Shown one piece after another: positions 1 through 10,390 of a DNA stretch of 64,000 bases (the stretch's first letter is position 1; each line of letters starts with the position of its first letter). The stretch lies in contig CM060963.1 of the NCBI GenBank assembly GCA_030765045.1, forward strand, positions 98,040,034-98,104,033, written 5' to 3'. The notes beneath the pieces are model-generated. The model saw nothing but the letters and a program-made list of their open reading frames with translations, searched no databases and was not told the origin of the DNA. Position numbers and translations under genes: made by a program. Origin of the DNA: Tenodera sinensis. Taxonomy: Eukaryota > Arthropoda > Insecta > Mantodea > Mantidae.

Positions 1-469
1 GTTGACCTAATTTCTTTTCAGAATTCTTTACTTCTTGCCTTATTGTCTCTAATTCTCCCTTAACCTGTTCTCTATTTTCTTTTACTTCACTACTGACTTT
101 ATTAATTTCCTCCCTAACTTCTTCCCTAAAGGTTTCGAAAGCTCTCTTCTGATTTTCCAATTGCATTCCCAATTCCTGTTGTCCCTTCTCTAATTTCTTT
201 CCTAACTCTGTTCTTAATTCTTTACTAGTTTCATCTATCTTTTCCATTATCTTTTGAAACATATTCTCTATTCCTGACATAATCGCTGGCCTTTCTGAAT
301 TACTAAACATTTCTGAGCTACCTCTAGGTGTTTCTCTAACGTTCTGATCTTCTAATTCTTGGCATATTCTGCTACCAATTACATTCTGACTAAATTCTTC
401 CATCCTACTTACACTTTTCTCAATTTCCGGACTTTCAAAACCTAGAAAATCTGTATCACTGTCTTCCAT
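1..469 (-). CDS. LTR-retrotransposon gag-like protein, N-terminal part (runs off the window)
   Basis: An uninterrupted minus-strand frame starts at ATG 469 (MEDSDTDFLGFESPEIEKSV) and stays open to base 1, 156 codons. An acidic start is followed by a long, highly charged heptad-like region (from about residue 65, KIMEKIDETSKELR, LEKGQQELGMQLENQKRAFE) that reads as a coiled coil. It lies about 180 bases downstream, on its own strand, of a primer-binding-site-like sequence. No zinc knuckle is reached before the window edge. Gag of an LTR retrotransposon is the best reading because of the leader and coiled coil. Host coiled-coil protein is the alternative. The intact frame suggests a young insertion. 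Confidence 0.6.
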   Translation of the reverse strand, partial: MEDSDTDFLGFESPEIEKSVSRMEEFSQNVIGSRICQELEDQNVRETPRGSSEMFSNSERPAIMSGIENMFQKIMEKIDETSKELRTELGKKLEKGQQELGMQLENQKRAFETFREEVREEINKVSSEVKENREQVKGELETIRQEVKNSEKKLGQ

Positions 470-1000
470 TTCTAAGCTATTTACATGTGTTTTTCTACTC
501 ACCAAAATTTTCAATATTTTCACTATTTCACTTTAACTGCACTTAAACTTGTTCACTACACGTTTCACAGATGTTGACACGCTGGGCACCTTCTTGTCTG
601 CTGGTTCGATGCTGGCTCGGTCGTCTTGGGGTTGGTCCATTCTTTCGACGCCACACGTTGGGATGCCAATTTGAAGCTGTAAAAGTCGATGAGTCCTAGT
701 TATTGGATCGCCATTTGAAGCTGAAGTCGTTGGTGACGTGGTGTTGCCCTTTGATGTAGCTCGCTCCGGCTAGTTCTGCAAGAGATCTCTTTATCTCGGG
801 TTTGCGTAAGTGTAATGGACAACCCAAGAACAACTTTATATATTGTTTATTTATATTAAATATTTTCGGGAGCTATGCCGAAAATATTTGTATATGTAGA
901 GGAATCACACCCACATCCGCGCAGCACGACCTGCCGTACTGGTCTCTGGTTGAGTAGTGACCCGACGCTTTCTCTCTTACCCACGCTAAGAAGCCGTTCG
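470..1000 (-). mobile_element. LTR-retrotransposon leader with PBS-like site and probable LTR
   Basis: Upstream of the gag-like frame, the minus strand reads TTGGCATCCCAACGTGTGG at 651-669. This resembles the TTGG(C)...CCCAACGTGGGG primer-binding and leader sequence of insect Gypsy-type elements. TTTACA just before it would be a typical LTR end. A second, partly repeated TGGCGATCC lies near 711. An AAATAAAC polyadenylation-like signal occurs near 846-853 on the minus strand. The outer LTR boundary and any target duplication could not be placed. Confidence 0.4.
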
Positions 1001-1599
1001 CTCCATTTGAATGTCATGACGTCATCCAAGAAAGCCTCGTATCCAAAATGCTATTTCCTTTTCCCGCAATTTAGAAATGTCCCTTTCTATTATAACATGT
1101 TCTTTTATGAATTTCAAATATATAATTACCTTTTTAGGATTAAACGATGTTTACTTTATATTTTATTAGATATATCGCGCGACTTTTAAGGTTTGTAGAA
1201 CTGACTTTCGAACGTGTATTTAAACTATGTGGTATGACGTCATGACTCGTTAATCTCAAACCAATAATGTGTTTATCCTACAACTTTAACGACTATTATT
1301 TACTCATATCTTGCTCACCTTACAACACTTTCTGCTCTATTATCTATTTATGTTATTACTTAACACTTATCGCAAATCTTACATCCGGCAATTAAATTAA
1401 AACGTGTCTTTTTCAAAAGCCCATTCGATCGGAAATCTAAATTTCGGTATCAACTCATTCATCTACTTCCCAACAGGCATCTGATCCTAGGTACATGATT
1501 GTAAGTCCTAGAGTATATAAATCCTCCTTATGGGGAGGTAATCAGAAAAAGAAGAAGAATACATGGTTCCAATTCATTCACACTGCCCAGAACAAGAAT

Positions 1600-2180
1600 G
1601 GTTACATATTTACAGAGATGGGTCTCTTATGGAGAAAACTGCATATGCTGGTGCTAGAGTACACTCTAAACTCTTCAACTTATGTTTATGAATAAGCCCA
1701 ATTACGACAAATTTTGATGCAGAAGCAGCAGCCATTAATACCAGCCTAAAACAACTATATTAATAAATTCAACAAGGCATTCATATACTGTGATTTAAAA
1801 TCTGCCTTATAAGCAACAAAAAATCATTACTCAACTGATCATATAATAAATAAAATAATTTATTCATTAAAACTGCTACAAAATTTAGGTAAACAATTGG
1901 TCCCACAGGAGATTCCTACTGGAAATGAACAGGCTGATGTTTTAGCAAAAAAGACACAAAACTTATAGTTACAATTAATCAGTGGCAATATTCTAATTAA
2001 CTACCAGCCATGACTGTTTAGCTGCACACCTTTATAGAATAAATATATACAATTCACAACAGTGCACCCTTTGCAAGCAACCAGATCCTATTATGGTTAA
2101 AGAATATTTGGTACTGCGTCAAGCAATTCCAAAATTAGAAGGAAATATTCAAAGCAAAGTTAAATAAAATGTTCATTAAT
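1600..2180 (+). pseudogene. LINE RNase H domain remnant
   Basis: With several stops and shifts, the plus strand reads YRDGSLMEKTAYAGARVHSK, then FDAEAAAINTSLKQL, then GNEQADVLAKK, then HLHRINIYNSQQCTLCKQPD. In order these match the RNase H domain of Jockey/R1-group non-LTR retrotransposons: catalytic (T)DGS, E of DAE, the GNE.AD motif, and the following Cys-containing tail. It is clearly decayed. The reverse transcriptase was not seen upstream. Confidence 0.6.
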
Positions 2181-2241
2181 AAATTAAACCATATTAAAAC
2201 TTTCTCCTTCCAAAATAGTGGCAACTTAAATGTTAAGAAGC

Positions 2242-2366
2242 TTCTAAAGTAAGAACAAATTAGAAACTAAAAACTTCACTTATCTTAGTAATGTTGCACG
2301 TTCTTTTTGCAAAAAATATAAAATATAAGTGAAGTTTTTAGTTTCTAATTTGTTCTTACTTTAGAA
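2242..2366. repeat. 42-bp hairpin (inverted repeat)
   Basis: Arms at about 2242-2283 and 2324-2366 are essentially perfect inverted copies around a spacer of about 40 bases. The left arm starts TTCTAAAGTAAGAACAAATT. It lies 60 bases from a long poly-T run and looks like a small MITE or foldback remnant. Confidence 0.75.
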
Positions 2367-2421
2367 TCTTGTTGCTTCACTGTTAATAGCTTCAATTTTC
2401 CTTATTTAATTTTAGTTAAAA

Positions 2422-2424
<3 letters not shown>

Positions 2425-2477
<53 letters not shown>
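2425..2477. repeat. Poly-T tract (about 53 bases)
   Basis: An uninterrupted T run. On the minus strand it would be a poly-A tail. The following bases (2478-2560) resemble 30419-30480 (ACATCCTCCAACATAATGTG versus ACATTCTCCAACGTAGTGCC), so it may be joined to a fragment of the same dispersed repeat. Confidence 0.8.
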
Positions 2478-2482
<5 letters not shown>

Positions 2483-3038
2483 TAACATCCTCCAACATAA
2501 TGTGATATCAGACGGTGAATGAATTAAATGGGTGAAGTTAAGAAGTTTAATAGAGAATTTGTAGTAAGCATTATTGATTGTATGAAAAGAAAAAATATGC
2601 TCTTTTTCTTTCTTCCTCACCTCTTCCTCATTGGTAGCTACATTTAGGTCATGGTTTTTTCAAGTAAAGTTTTGAAACAGCAAAATCTACTGCAGTGTCC
2701 CCTATTCAAGGCTTTCCTTTGTATTGCAGTTGGAATTGGTTCTTATTTAGAAATCCTTTGGAGCTACCAGTAATGAATACCAGGTAAACTATACCCCTGC
2801 ATATTGATAAGTGTTTGGAAAGGCCATAATCTCACAGGCTCTGTTATGTAGTGCACTTAGCATTGTTTGTAAAAAAAATAAAATAAAAATGAATAATTAA
2901 AAATAAAAGAAACCTTTGATTCATCAGTATGTGAATAATATTGATTAGTTTATACATAGTTTAGTAAAATATTAAATAAGCACATAAATATTACATGCAT
3001 CAAGAGAACTTTTTATTAAGAGTGTAATATACTCACAC

Positions 3039-3267
3039 CCATCTGCAAGGGCTATGCATATGTTACTGCGAAGAGGCACTGTTATAACTTGTGTGCATTC
3101 ACATATCTCTTCCTTTTTTGTGTTAGCTGGACAAGTGGGTAAACCATTTCTACCAATAGGGCACCTTTCTTTCATACTTTCTTTATATTGAGACAGAAGT
3201 GGAGAACTTGGAGCAGTAAATGACATATTGTTCATCCAGCTTGTCATCAATGTTGTATCAGGAACAA
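3039..3267 (-). CDS. Multicopper oxidase, exon g (third cupredoxin domain, before copper motif 3)
   Basis: Acceptor TTTTACAG|TTG follows a long T-rich tract. The exon is open and encodes VPDTTLMTSWMNNMSFTAPS, SPLLSQY, ICECTQVITVPLRSNICIAL and ADG. NNMSFTAPSSPLLSQY and the C-x-C-x-x-VITVPL strand match the family just before the HPFHLHG motif, which should start the next exon to the left of the window. The donor is ambiguous. GG|GTGTGA gives an end at 3039, while GGGT|GTGAGT gives 3037 and has the better donor consensus. The next exon would decide. No HPFHLHG-like or HCH-like exon was seen between 1 and 3000, so the gene leaves the window here. Confidence 0.88.
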
Positions 3268-3599
3268 CTGTAAAAAATAAAAAATATGGCCATTTGATAA
3301 TATTTCAACCCACAGGTATTACTTAGTCTTAAATTTCTTATGTATTTAACATATGAAGGAATGTTGGTTTCAGTTCAGTAACTCTTTGATATATAGGTAA
3401 ACACTAATGTTTTCCGGTACAGAAGCTGGTGTTTTACGTCATATTTAAATAATTTTAATATGTAACTACCAATAGAACAGTAGATGTCTAACTTGTGCTT
3501 CACTTCCAACCAAGAATACAATGCCTCCAGAGAGATGCTGATAGGTTCATATTTTTTTCATCATCCATCACCAATCATGTATGCATGCAGACATGTGCA

Positions 3600-3680
3600 C
3601 GTGCACACACACACACACACGCACACACACATGCACACGCACACGCGCACGCACACGCACACACATGCACACATAGCATG
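3600..3680. repeat. (CA)n microsatellite, imperfect
   Basis: Alternating CA with GC/TG interruptions in the intron between oxidase exons g and f. Apparent His/Thr-rich reading frames here are products of the repeat. Confidence 0.9.
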
Positions 3681-4531
3681 CACACACATGCATGTATACA
3701 CAGAAGCTGAGTGGAAAAACTCTAAAAGGAATAAATTGTATCATTTATCTCCACTATAAAACCACTATCTGGAAAACACTGAGGATTGCTTCATTGTAGC
3801 CAGTTAATATTTGCATAACTAACTCAACTTACTGCAAAAGTATTCTCCAAACAGTCACTACCAAAATAAATTTATCGACTGGGTAAATAGTCTAACATTA
3901 AACAACAAGAATTTTGATTCCTGCTTATATAACAAACTACATTAATCTACAAAATGTATGGTTTATATTAAATAATAGTGAGGTAAAAAACACTACCAAG
4001 ATAGCTGATGCTAAGTAATTTGCAGTGTGAGAAAGTTGAGATCTTAATGCTTGAAAATGGTTTATTCTATTAAAACAAAGCACAAGGTTAATTACAGAGA
4101 AAACCTTTTCCTTAGTTGCCAATTGTTCTTTTCCAATTCTTACAATATCATTAGTCACCTTTTCTGATGCCAACATTGGCCTAAAGTTACATCACAAAAC
4201 CTCAAGAGACATGTAGTCTTAGGCAGATCAATTGTTAATTTTAATACATATCTTTCAGTACTACATATTCCCTCCCAAGAATGTGTGTTGGTGTTATTTG
4301 GAGCTATATTATCATGGTTTAATTTTTATTTTGCATAAAATTAAAATCAGTATCTATATAATAGGTACTATTCTAATTTCTAAGTCTTCTTACAAAGTTG
4401 AGTAAATGTGCACCTTAAAGAAAGATTTGAAGTGAGCATGAGTGTGCATGCATCTAATGATCAACTTATACAAGCATATTTTAAAAATAAGTTTTGTTAT
4501 ACACTTAATTAAAGTTGCTTAGTTAGCTCAC

Positions 4532-4715
4532 CATAGAACCGTTCATATGTATTGGGACGAAATAGTTCCTCTACTCCAAATACTTTGAAGCCAAAGCTAA
4601 GAGGAATTACAATATTACAAACATGTGGACCAGTACTCTGTGAAGTGCTCTGTAGATCTGTCACACATATATTATTACTTTCTCCTCCACATGTTGCATT
4701 TTCTGGATTTAAAAC
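4532..4715 (-). CDS. Multicopper oxidase, exon f (start of third cupredoxin domain)
   Basis: This 184-nt exon has acceptor TTTACAG|GTT and donor TATG|GTGAGC. It holds 61 open codons plus one base: VLNPENATCGGESNNICVTD, TGPHVCNIVIPLSFGFK, VEELFRPNTYERFY. The LNP.NA.CG...ICV segment, followed by an aromatic-rich strand and ELFRPNTYERF, is typical of the opening of the third domain of insect multicopper oxidases. The leftover G joins exon g to make Val. The 1.26-kb intron that follows holds only a (CA)n repeat (3600-3680). Confidence 0.9.
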
Positions 4716-5290
4716 CTGTAAATAAAAGAGTGTTTCAAATGGTTGCTATTATAACCTGAAATCTCTGAACTGTTTTAATTAGTGAAGACTACGAGACTTC
4801 TGATGAAAAGTAGTGTTTGAAACAATGGGAAATGTTATTAAAATCTTTAGTTAACACTTGTCAACATTTAAAAATACTCGTCACTTCTTTTGCTTTAAAA
4901 TACTACAGGACTAAGTTCAAAGAGGCTCTCTCCATCATCAGTGGGATGGCTGACCGATTTTCTCGCCAGATAACTGTCTTCCCCTTCCCTCATTATCTGA
5001 TGTGCTCCTCTCCCGTTGGTTAGCTGTAAGGTGTTGTCTGTTGCTGACACTACAAAGTGGTTTGCTGGTTTTAAAAGTTTGATTTCTTGGCTAACATTAT
5101 GATTACATGACCAAAACTAATGAGCCAAGGCTGATTTATCCATCTGTTTTTATTTTATATTTCTGAGGCATTCCTTCAATCTAAGTTCTAACTTCTTCTT
5201 GGTTTTACCAATATACATTTTATAATATTGCAAATAACATGTCATCCAAAAGTGTTGAGTCAATTCAATAAGACTTTTATGCATTATAAT
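4716..5290. other. Intron sequence without recognised gene
   Basis: AT-rich sequence between oxidase exon f and the Penelope-like fragment. Upstream Penelope-like coding sequence may extend into it, but I could not align any reverse transcriptase motif. Confidence 0.4.
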
Positions 5291-5520
5291 ATAAAACCGG
5301 CTTCTCAAAACAAACTAGTGTGGGAAATTTGCTTAGCCATCCTTTAAAAAAGATCACCCCAAGTAAAAACAAACAGGAATTTACAGTGTCAATTGTGAAG
5401 AGTGTCATAAAACATATATAGGTTCCAAGAGGAGGTTATAAACTAAAATGAAGGAATATCTCAGAAGTATAAAATACAGACAGTTAAATCAGCCATAACT
5501 CATCATTTTGGTCATTGTAC
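5290..5520 (+). pseudogene. Penelope-like element GIY-YIG endonuclease remnant
   Basis: The plus strand encodes GIYSVNCEECHKTYIGSKRR from 5376, followed after one in-frame TAA by TKMKEYLRSIKYRQLNQ. The GIY and YIG triads are in the same frame, thirteen codons apart, with a CxxC between them. This is the C-terminal endonuclease of Penelope-like retroelements (family knowledge). Upstream, PSKNKQ and a Thr/Asn-Lys-Leu-Leu stretch fit the linker that precedes it. No reverse transcriptase could be read upstream, so it is a truncated relic. Confidence 0.6.
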
Positions 5521-5815
5521 ACCTACCACCTAGGCAGTCCAGGTTTGATACCAGGAACCTGCATGTGGTATTTGTGGTAGACGAGTGGCGTCAGGCTGCA
5601 TTTTCTCCGGGTTCTCCAGCTTCCTCCACCATTCATTCCACCAAATGCTCTATTATTACCTTTCCAATCATCGATTTTGCCTGCATTTCATATCATCCTC
5701 TTCCTCACTATCATACCTGGTGCTTGGCTGACCACCCATTTCCAGGTTCTTCACTCTGTTCAGTTCATAGGTTCCTGTGCTCCCTGATAGGTGTCTGACT
5801 CTAGGCACTAGCTTG
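5505..5815 (+). mobile_element. tRNA-derived SINE, family S2, plus orientation
   Basis: Homologous to the minus-strand copies at 14280-14645 and 60213-60545. The head holds a B-box-like GTTTGATACC. The body includes a TTCTCCGGGTTCTCCAGC motif and a CATTCATTCCACCAA motif. The end is CTCTAGGCACTAGCTTGTA. It abuts the RTE fragment at about 5816. The family is defined by the three mutually similar copies within this window. Confidence 0.65.
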
Positions 5816-6440
5816 TAAGTCATCTGCAAACTGCAAGTGAGCTAGCCTGACTCCATTTATGTTGATTCCACACTCCTCCTCCCATTCTAGTATGGAATTG
5901 GTGTTCCAGTTGTTTTGTTCTTCCAGGGCTCTCCAGATGAATGTATGCTCTACTGGGTCAAAGGCTTTGGTATAGTTCACAAATGTTATGTACAGTTTGA
6001 GGTTGTTTTCTTATGTTTATTCTATTATTTGGTTTATTACTTGAAGGTGGTCCATTGCGCTATAGACAAACCTTAACCAGGCTTGTTCTGCTGGTTGACT
6101 CTTGTCCAGTATCTTTGTTATTCACTTGGTTATGATTTTCATAAATAGTTTATACATATTTGGCAGAAGGCTGATTGGTCTCTAGTTGTTTATCTCATCT
6201 TTGACTCCTTTCTTGTGCAGTAGTATGATAATATTTTGCTCGCACTCCTTGGTTATTACTTCCATGGACAATATCATATAGAACAGTTTTGTTATGGGTG
6301 CTATTAGTTCTTCCTCTCCCATCTTGAGGTACTCATCGTATATTTCATCTTCTCCTGGGCTCTTGTAATTTTTGTTGCCTTAATGGCTGCACTGGTTTCT
6401 ACTGACGTGATATATAGGACTGCTTCTTCTTGGTCACACC
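5816..6440 (-). pseudogene. RTE-type non-LTR retrotransposon, reverse transcriptase fragment
   Basis: On the minus strand, from 6440 down, it reads NYKSPGEDEIYDEYLKMG, then IILLHKKGVKDEINN, then RPISLLPNMYKLFMKIITK, then LDKSQPAEQAWLRF, then LYITFVNYTKAFDPVEH, ending with LAHLQFADDL at about 5830. These are ordered RT motifs of RTE-like elements, including the catalytic FADD. At least four stops occur, and a deletion between the KAFD block and FADD removes the middle of the palm. The endonuclease half, on the same strand, lies at 9355-10390. The two look like one element split by the 6.5-9.3 kb sequence. Confidence 0.75.
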
Positions 6441-6859
6441 GGCCTGTGAAGATTTTGTAGCAGAAAATATTTTACATCATAATGGTCAATTTGGTTACTC
6501 TGATTTTGAAAATAATAATAGTTTTTGCGTATCACGTGCAGATTTTGAACAGTTCTGATTCAACGCAAAATTGAAAGTTTGGTACACTACATAACTGCAT
6601 ATTCAACTTACAGCATGCTTCATTAAAACATGCAAACATGCTAAATCATATGTCATACTGCACCAACGTCTGTTGCTATTTAAGGTAATATTGAACCTAT
6701 CTCATAAACATTTATTGCATTAATACATATATAGGAACCTATCTTTGGATCCACTGTCCAGTTATAAACTTCTTCTCAGCTGGTCTCTTTTGAAGCTGTG
6801 TTGTGTTGTGAATGTTATGTGAAAAAAATGGCAACTCAAGTGGTATATCTAGGAGGGGC

Positions 6860-8510
6860 TGTGTGAACAATCCTAATAATTTCTGTTATGTCTGCGGTTG
6901 TTATGTGATAAAGCAACAGAAAAGAAACATACCACATTTATCAAGGGTTTATATCTGGCCTACTTTAATATTAAATTAGGAGATCAAGACAAGAAGTTTG
7001 CTCCTCATATTGTGTGTAAAAGTTGTGCAGAAAATCTAAGATAATGGTACAATGGAATTCATTCATCTATGCCATTTGGTGTTACTATGGTATGGCGTGA
7101 ACAACAAAATCATATTAATGACTTATTTTTGTCTGTGTAATATATCTGGATTCGAACCAAACTTGTCATCAGAAATTAGGCCTATGCCCCAATGGACCTG
7201 ATGTCTCTATTCCATCACACCACTATTGGCAGAAGGCAGTTTTGATACTTTGAGTGTAGAAGATGAAATAAATTGGTACCCAGGTTTAGAAGATAACAAT
7301 CCAAATCTACTGAGTCAGTCAAAATTAAATGATTTGATGCATGATTTGGGTCTTACCAAAGAAAAAAGTGAACTTTTAGTGTCAAGGCTGAAAGAAGAAA
7401 ATCTTTTAGCACCTGAAACAACTTTCTATTGCTACAGACATAGAGAAAAAGAGTTCAACAAATATTATGTAAAAGGAGAACTATAAAGCATACGGTATTA
7501 GAAGGCATGTGAGGCGGAGCTAGAGAGGGCTCGCCTAGAGTGACTGCCCTATCATAGTCGTGCAGCATTGCCTAGTTCAGAATGCATAGCACAAGCGTGA
7601 GCAACAGAGATTTCTCTTTTTCATGCTCCCAAAATTATTACTGGAAATTCAACATTCTAATATGCCATGGTGTACGTGGCAAGAATTTTTGAGGCAGCCT
7701 GTACATGGGCCATTTTTCTAGGACGTATGGTTCTCGAGTTATCGCTTTGAGAATAAACAACTGACTCCCGTGTTTATGCTTATGTATGCAACTCCCCATA
7801 ACTTCCACTCTGGCGCATCACTTTGGCAGCAGTACAGCCACCGTGTGCACTCATTGGTTCAGCTCATGTGCCTTCTAAAACCGTATGCCGTATAGTATAT
7901 TGTTGTGATATACCTAACTTGATGAGTCATCTTGGAACAGCTTATGAAGAAAAAGATTGGCATCTGTTTATTGATTTGAGCAAGAGAAGTCTGCTACACA
8001 ACAGCAATAGGTTTGCTTTGGTTCCAATAGCTCACTCTACGTCGCTTAAAGAAACATACCAAAATTTGTAAATTGTCATGGTAAAAGTTAAATATAATGA
8101 ACACAAGTGGTTCATGTGCTGTGATCTTAAGGTGTGCAGTATTTTATTGAGCCAACAAGCAGGGCACACGAAATCAAGCTTATTGTGTGAATGGGACTCC
8201 AGAGCCAGAGAAAGACCCTGGGATGAAACTAAACTAGCCAAAAAGAAAAGATTTAGTGCCAGGGACAAAATGTAATAAATCGTCCACTGATTGATTCACA
8301 GAAGGTTTTGCTACCCTGATGCATATCAAATTAGGGATAATGAAGCAATTTGTTAAAGCTTTGTACAAAGGTGGTTGTTGTTTCCAATATCTTATTCGGA
8401 GATTTCCAATAATGTCTGAATCAAAAGTGAAAGAAGGCATTTTTAATGGCCCACAGATTTGCAAACTCATGAAGTACGTTCATTTTAGAGATATCATATA
8501 TTGGTCATCT
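6860..8510 (+). pseudogene. Degenerate copy of an unidentified zinc-ribbon protein family (multi-copy, transposon-like)
   Basis: Conserved-looking blocks appear in order but in shifting frames: NFCYVCGCY (CxxC) at about 6880, APHIVCKSCAENL (second CxxC) near 7000, SMPFGVTMVWRE near 7070, LMHDLGLTKEKSELLVSRLK (7340), WHLFIDLSKRSLLHNSNRF (7960), YNEHKWFMCCDLKVCSILLS with SSLLCEWDSRARERPW (8090-8220), and MHIKLGIMKQFVKALYKGG at 8319. I recognise the wording from repeatedly duplicated, unnamed predicted proteins in arthropod genomes but cannot name a domain. It carries numerous stops and ends at the 8.5-kb hairpin. It sits inside the split RTE element, which argues for a mobile origin. Confidence 0.5.
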
Positions 8511-8979
8511 TTAACATTATCCAAAAACTTGTTTATAGCTTCACTAAATGAGTCTGAAGCTTGAACCTCTCTATGTCTGAGGTTCAAGCTTGGGACTCAT
8601 TCAGTAAAGTTATAAACAAGTTTAAGAGGTAGAACCGGAACTTAAAAATTCCAGGAGAAATACGAACTGGCTTGAGAATTTAATGCCATTCTGGCAGTTT
8701 GTCACAATAGCTCAGTGGTAGAGCGTCCGCCCGGCAAGCGGAAGGTCTGTGGTTCAAATCCCAGTTGTGGCATTGAATTTTTAAGTTCCGGTTCTACCTC
8801 TTAAACTTTGCCCACACACGGCTTGTGTGTTTAAAAACACCAACAGTAAGTTTGTTGGCACAAATAAATAATAATTATAAACAAGTTTTTGGAGTGAGTG
8901 AGTGAATGTGTTGGGTTTAAGGGCCCGTCGACAACTTGGTCATTAGGGCCCCAAGTTTTTGGATAATGTTAAAGATGAC
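8504..8979. repeat. Nested inverted-repeat complex enclosing a tRNA-like sequence
   Basis: There are three levels of symmetry. Outer 28-bp arms at 8504-8531 and 8952-8979 are exact inverted copies (GTCATCTTTAACATTATCC). An inner 44-bp palindrome, 8526-8569 against 8579-8622, has about four mismatches. An exact 30-bp pair, 8621-8650 against 8776-8805, brackets the tRNA-like sequence. A foldback origin or serial insertion is likely. Confidence 0.7.
8701..8772 (+). repeat. tRNA-like SINE head, family S1 (Ala-like)
   Basis: Acceptor strands GTCACAA/TTGTGGC pair. The D-arm AGCTC...GAGC and the anticodon stem TCCGC/GCGGA are perfect, with loop CCGGCAA. The anticodon would be GGC (Ala), but position 33 is C rather than T and the T-stem is mismatched. 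It is therefore called a tRNA-derived repeat rather than a functional gene. A second + copy is at 23796-23868 and an inverted decayed copy at about 23981-24060. Confidence 0.65.
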
Positions 8980-9354
8980 TAATATGAACACATTGTTAAA
9001 ACAATGTTCGAAAAGTTAAAGGCACTCGAATGCATTATGAGCTTAAAATTGCATTTTCTGCATTCATCAGGGTCATAAATGCAAGTCAATTCAGCGTTTG
9101 ATTTCAACAAAATGGAGGAGATAACATCATAAGCTATGTTTGAAATTGTCTAGTTCAGTGTGCACTATTGCATGTGTGGGATTGAGATTGTTTCTTTGTT
9201 TGAATGATTTTACACATTTTAAATTGTACTTAAAAACTAGAAAGAAAGTCTAATATTACATGTTTACTTTCTGCTTTGCAAAAAACAGTACATGGTACAA
9301 AAAATGGAAAGCAGGAGTGAATTCAGCATACCAACATTAGGTTTAGAGAGCTGA

Positions 9355-10390
9355 TTAACCCCATGCCACAGAAAAAAAGCTTAAATTCGTCCGCAGGCCG
9401 GTGTCATCGCTTGTTATACTCACATGCTGGTCTTTGCATTCTATTGTACTGGTGTAGAGTCCTTTGTAGAATTTTGTAGCTTGTTTTGAGATCTCTTCTC
9501 TAGAGTCCCTTTGGAGTCTTTGGAGTCTTAGTATTCTATGTTTTCCATCCATTAGTTCTTTCCTAATTTTCCTTGTTGATTTCAATTCTTTCATTACTGT
9601 CCTAATTAACTCTGTTTTATATTTTCTAATGTCTGTTCTTATTGCTTTCTTTGCATTCCTTCATATTCCTTCTTTCTTTACAGATTATCTTGAGTCCTTT
9701 GTTTCAGGTCTTCTCTTTGATTTATCAGCCTCAGAGAGTTGTTTGTCATCTTGCTGCTCCAGACTGTTCTTTTCTCCTTTGAACTGGAGCTCTATGCTGC
9801 CATGCTGATATTTGTTGTAAAAGTGGTATAAAACTGTTGTACTTCCATGTTTGCCCATTGTTGTGTGTCTTATAATTTTGCTTGTAATTTCATCTTGTAT
9901 TTTTGTTGGTTTATGCCTTACAGGTGAACTGGTTGTGTCTTGTACAGGTAGTGTTTACTTTTCTTAATACAGATCTTCACTATAATCATTCAGTGGTCTG
10001 TGTCGAACTTCATGCTGTTGATTCTTTGTATTTCCTTTTCCTTTCCTGTAGCTGATTTGTGAGGTTAAAGTCAATTTCGTTCTTTATATTTCCATTAGGG
10101 GTGATTCATGTCCACCAAGCCTCTGGTTTTTTTTAAGAAGGTATTGATTATTTTCAGTCTTTATCCCTGCACAAATTGGATAAGCCTGTTCTCTCTTGCG
10201 TTTCTCCTTCCGTATCCATATGGCTCCATTGTTTCTTCTTCATTGTGCTCTTTGTGTCCTATCTTGCTATTGAAATCCCCCATTATGATAGAAGTAAATT
10301 GTTTCATCTAAGAGATTGTAGAAGTTCTCTGCTTCTTCTGTTGTGTTTGCTCCGGTGGGTACATAGACTTGTATTATGACCAATGTAAAT
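9355..10390 (-). pseudogene. RTE-type retrotransposon, endonuclease and linker fragment
   Basis: Minus-strand reading from 10390 down gives QVYVPTGANTTEEAENFYN, IMGDFNSK (the GDFN metal-site motif of AP-type endonucleases), GYGRRNARENRLIQF, KTRGLVDMN, then a Lys/Glu-rich linker and finally MKELKSTRKIRKELMDGKHR with EEISKQATKFYKGLY. This is the order EN, linker, pre-RT of RTE retrotransposons. Several stops are present in the EN half, while the last 240 bases are open. The matching RT is at 5816-6440 on the same strand. Confidence 0.72.

Noticed and set aside
8701..8772. Functional tRNA-Ala gene
   Set aside because: Position 33 is C, the T-stem is mismatched, related copies are dispersed and it is enclosed in repeat arms. 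A SINE head is more likely.
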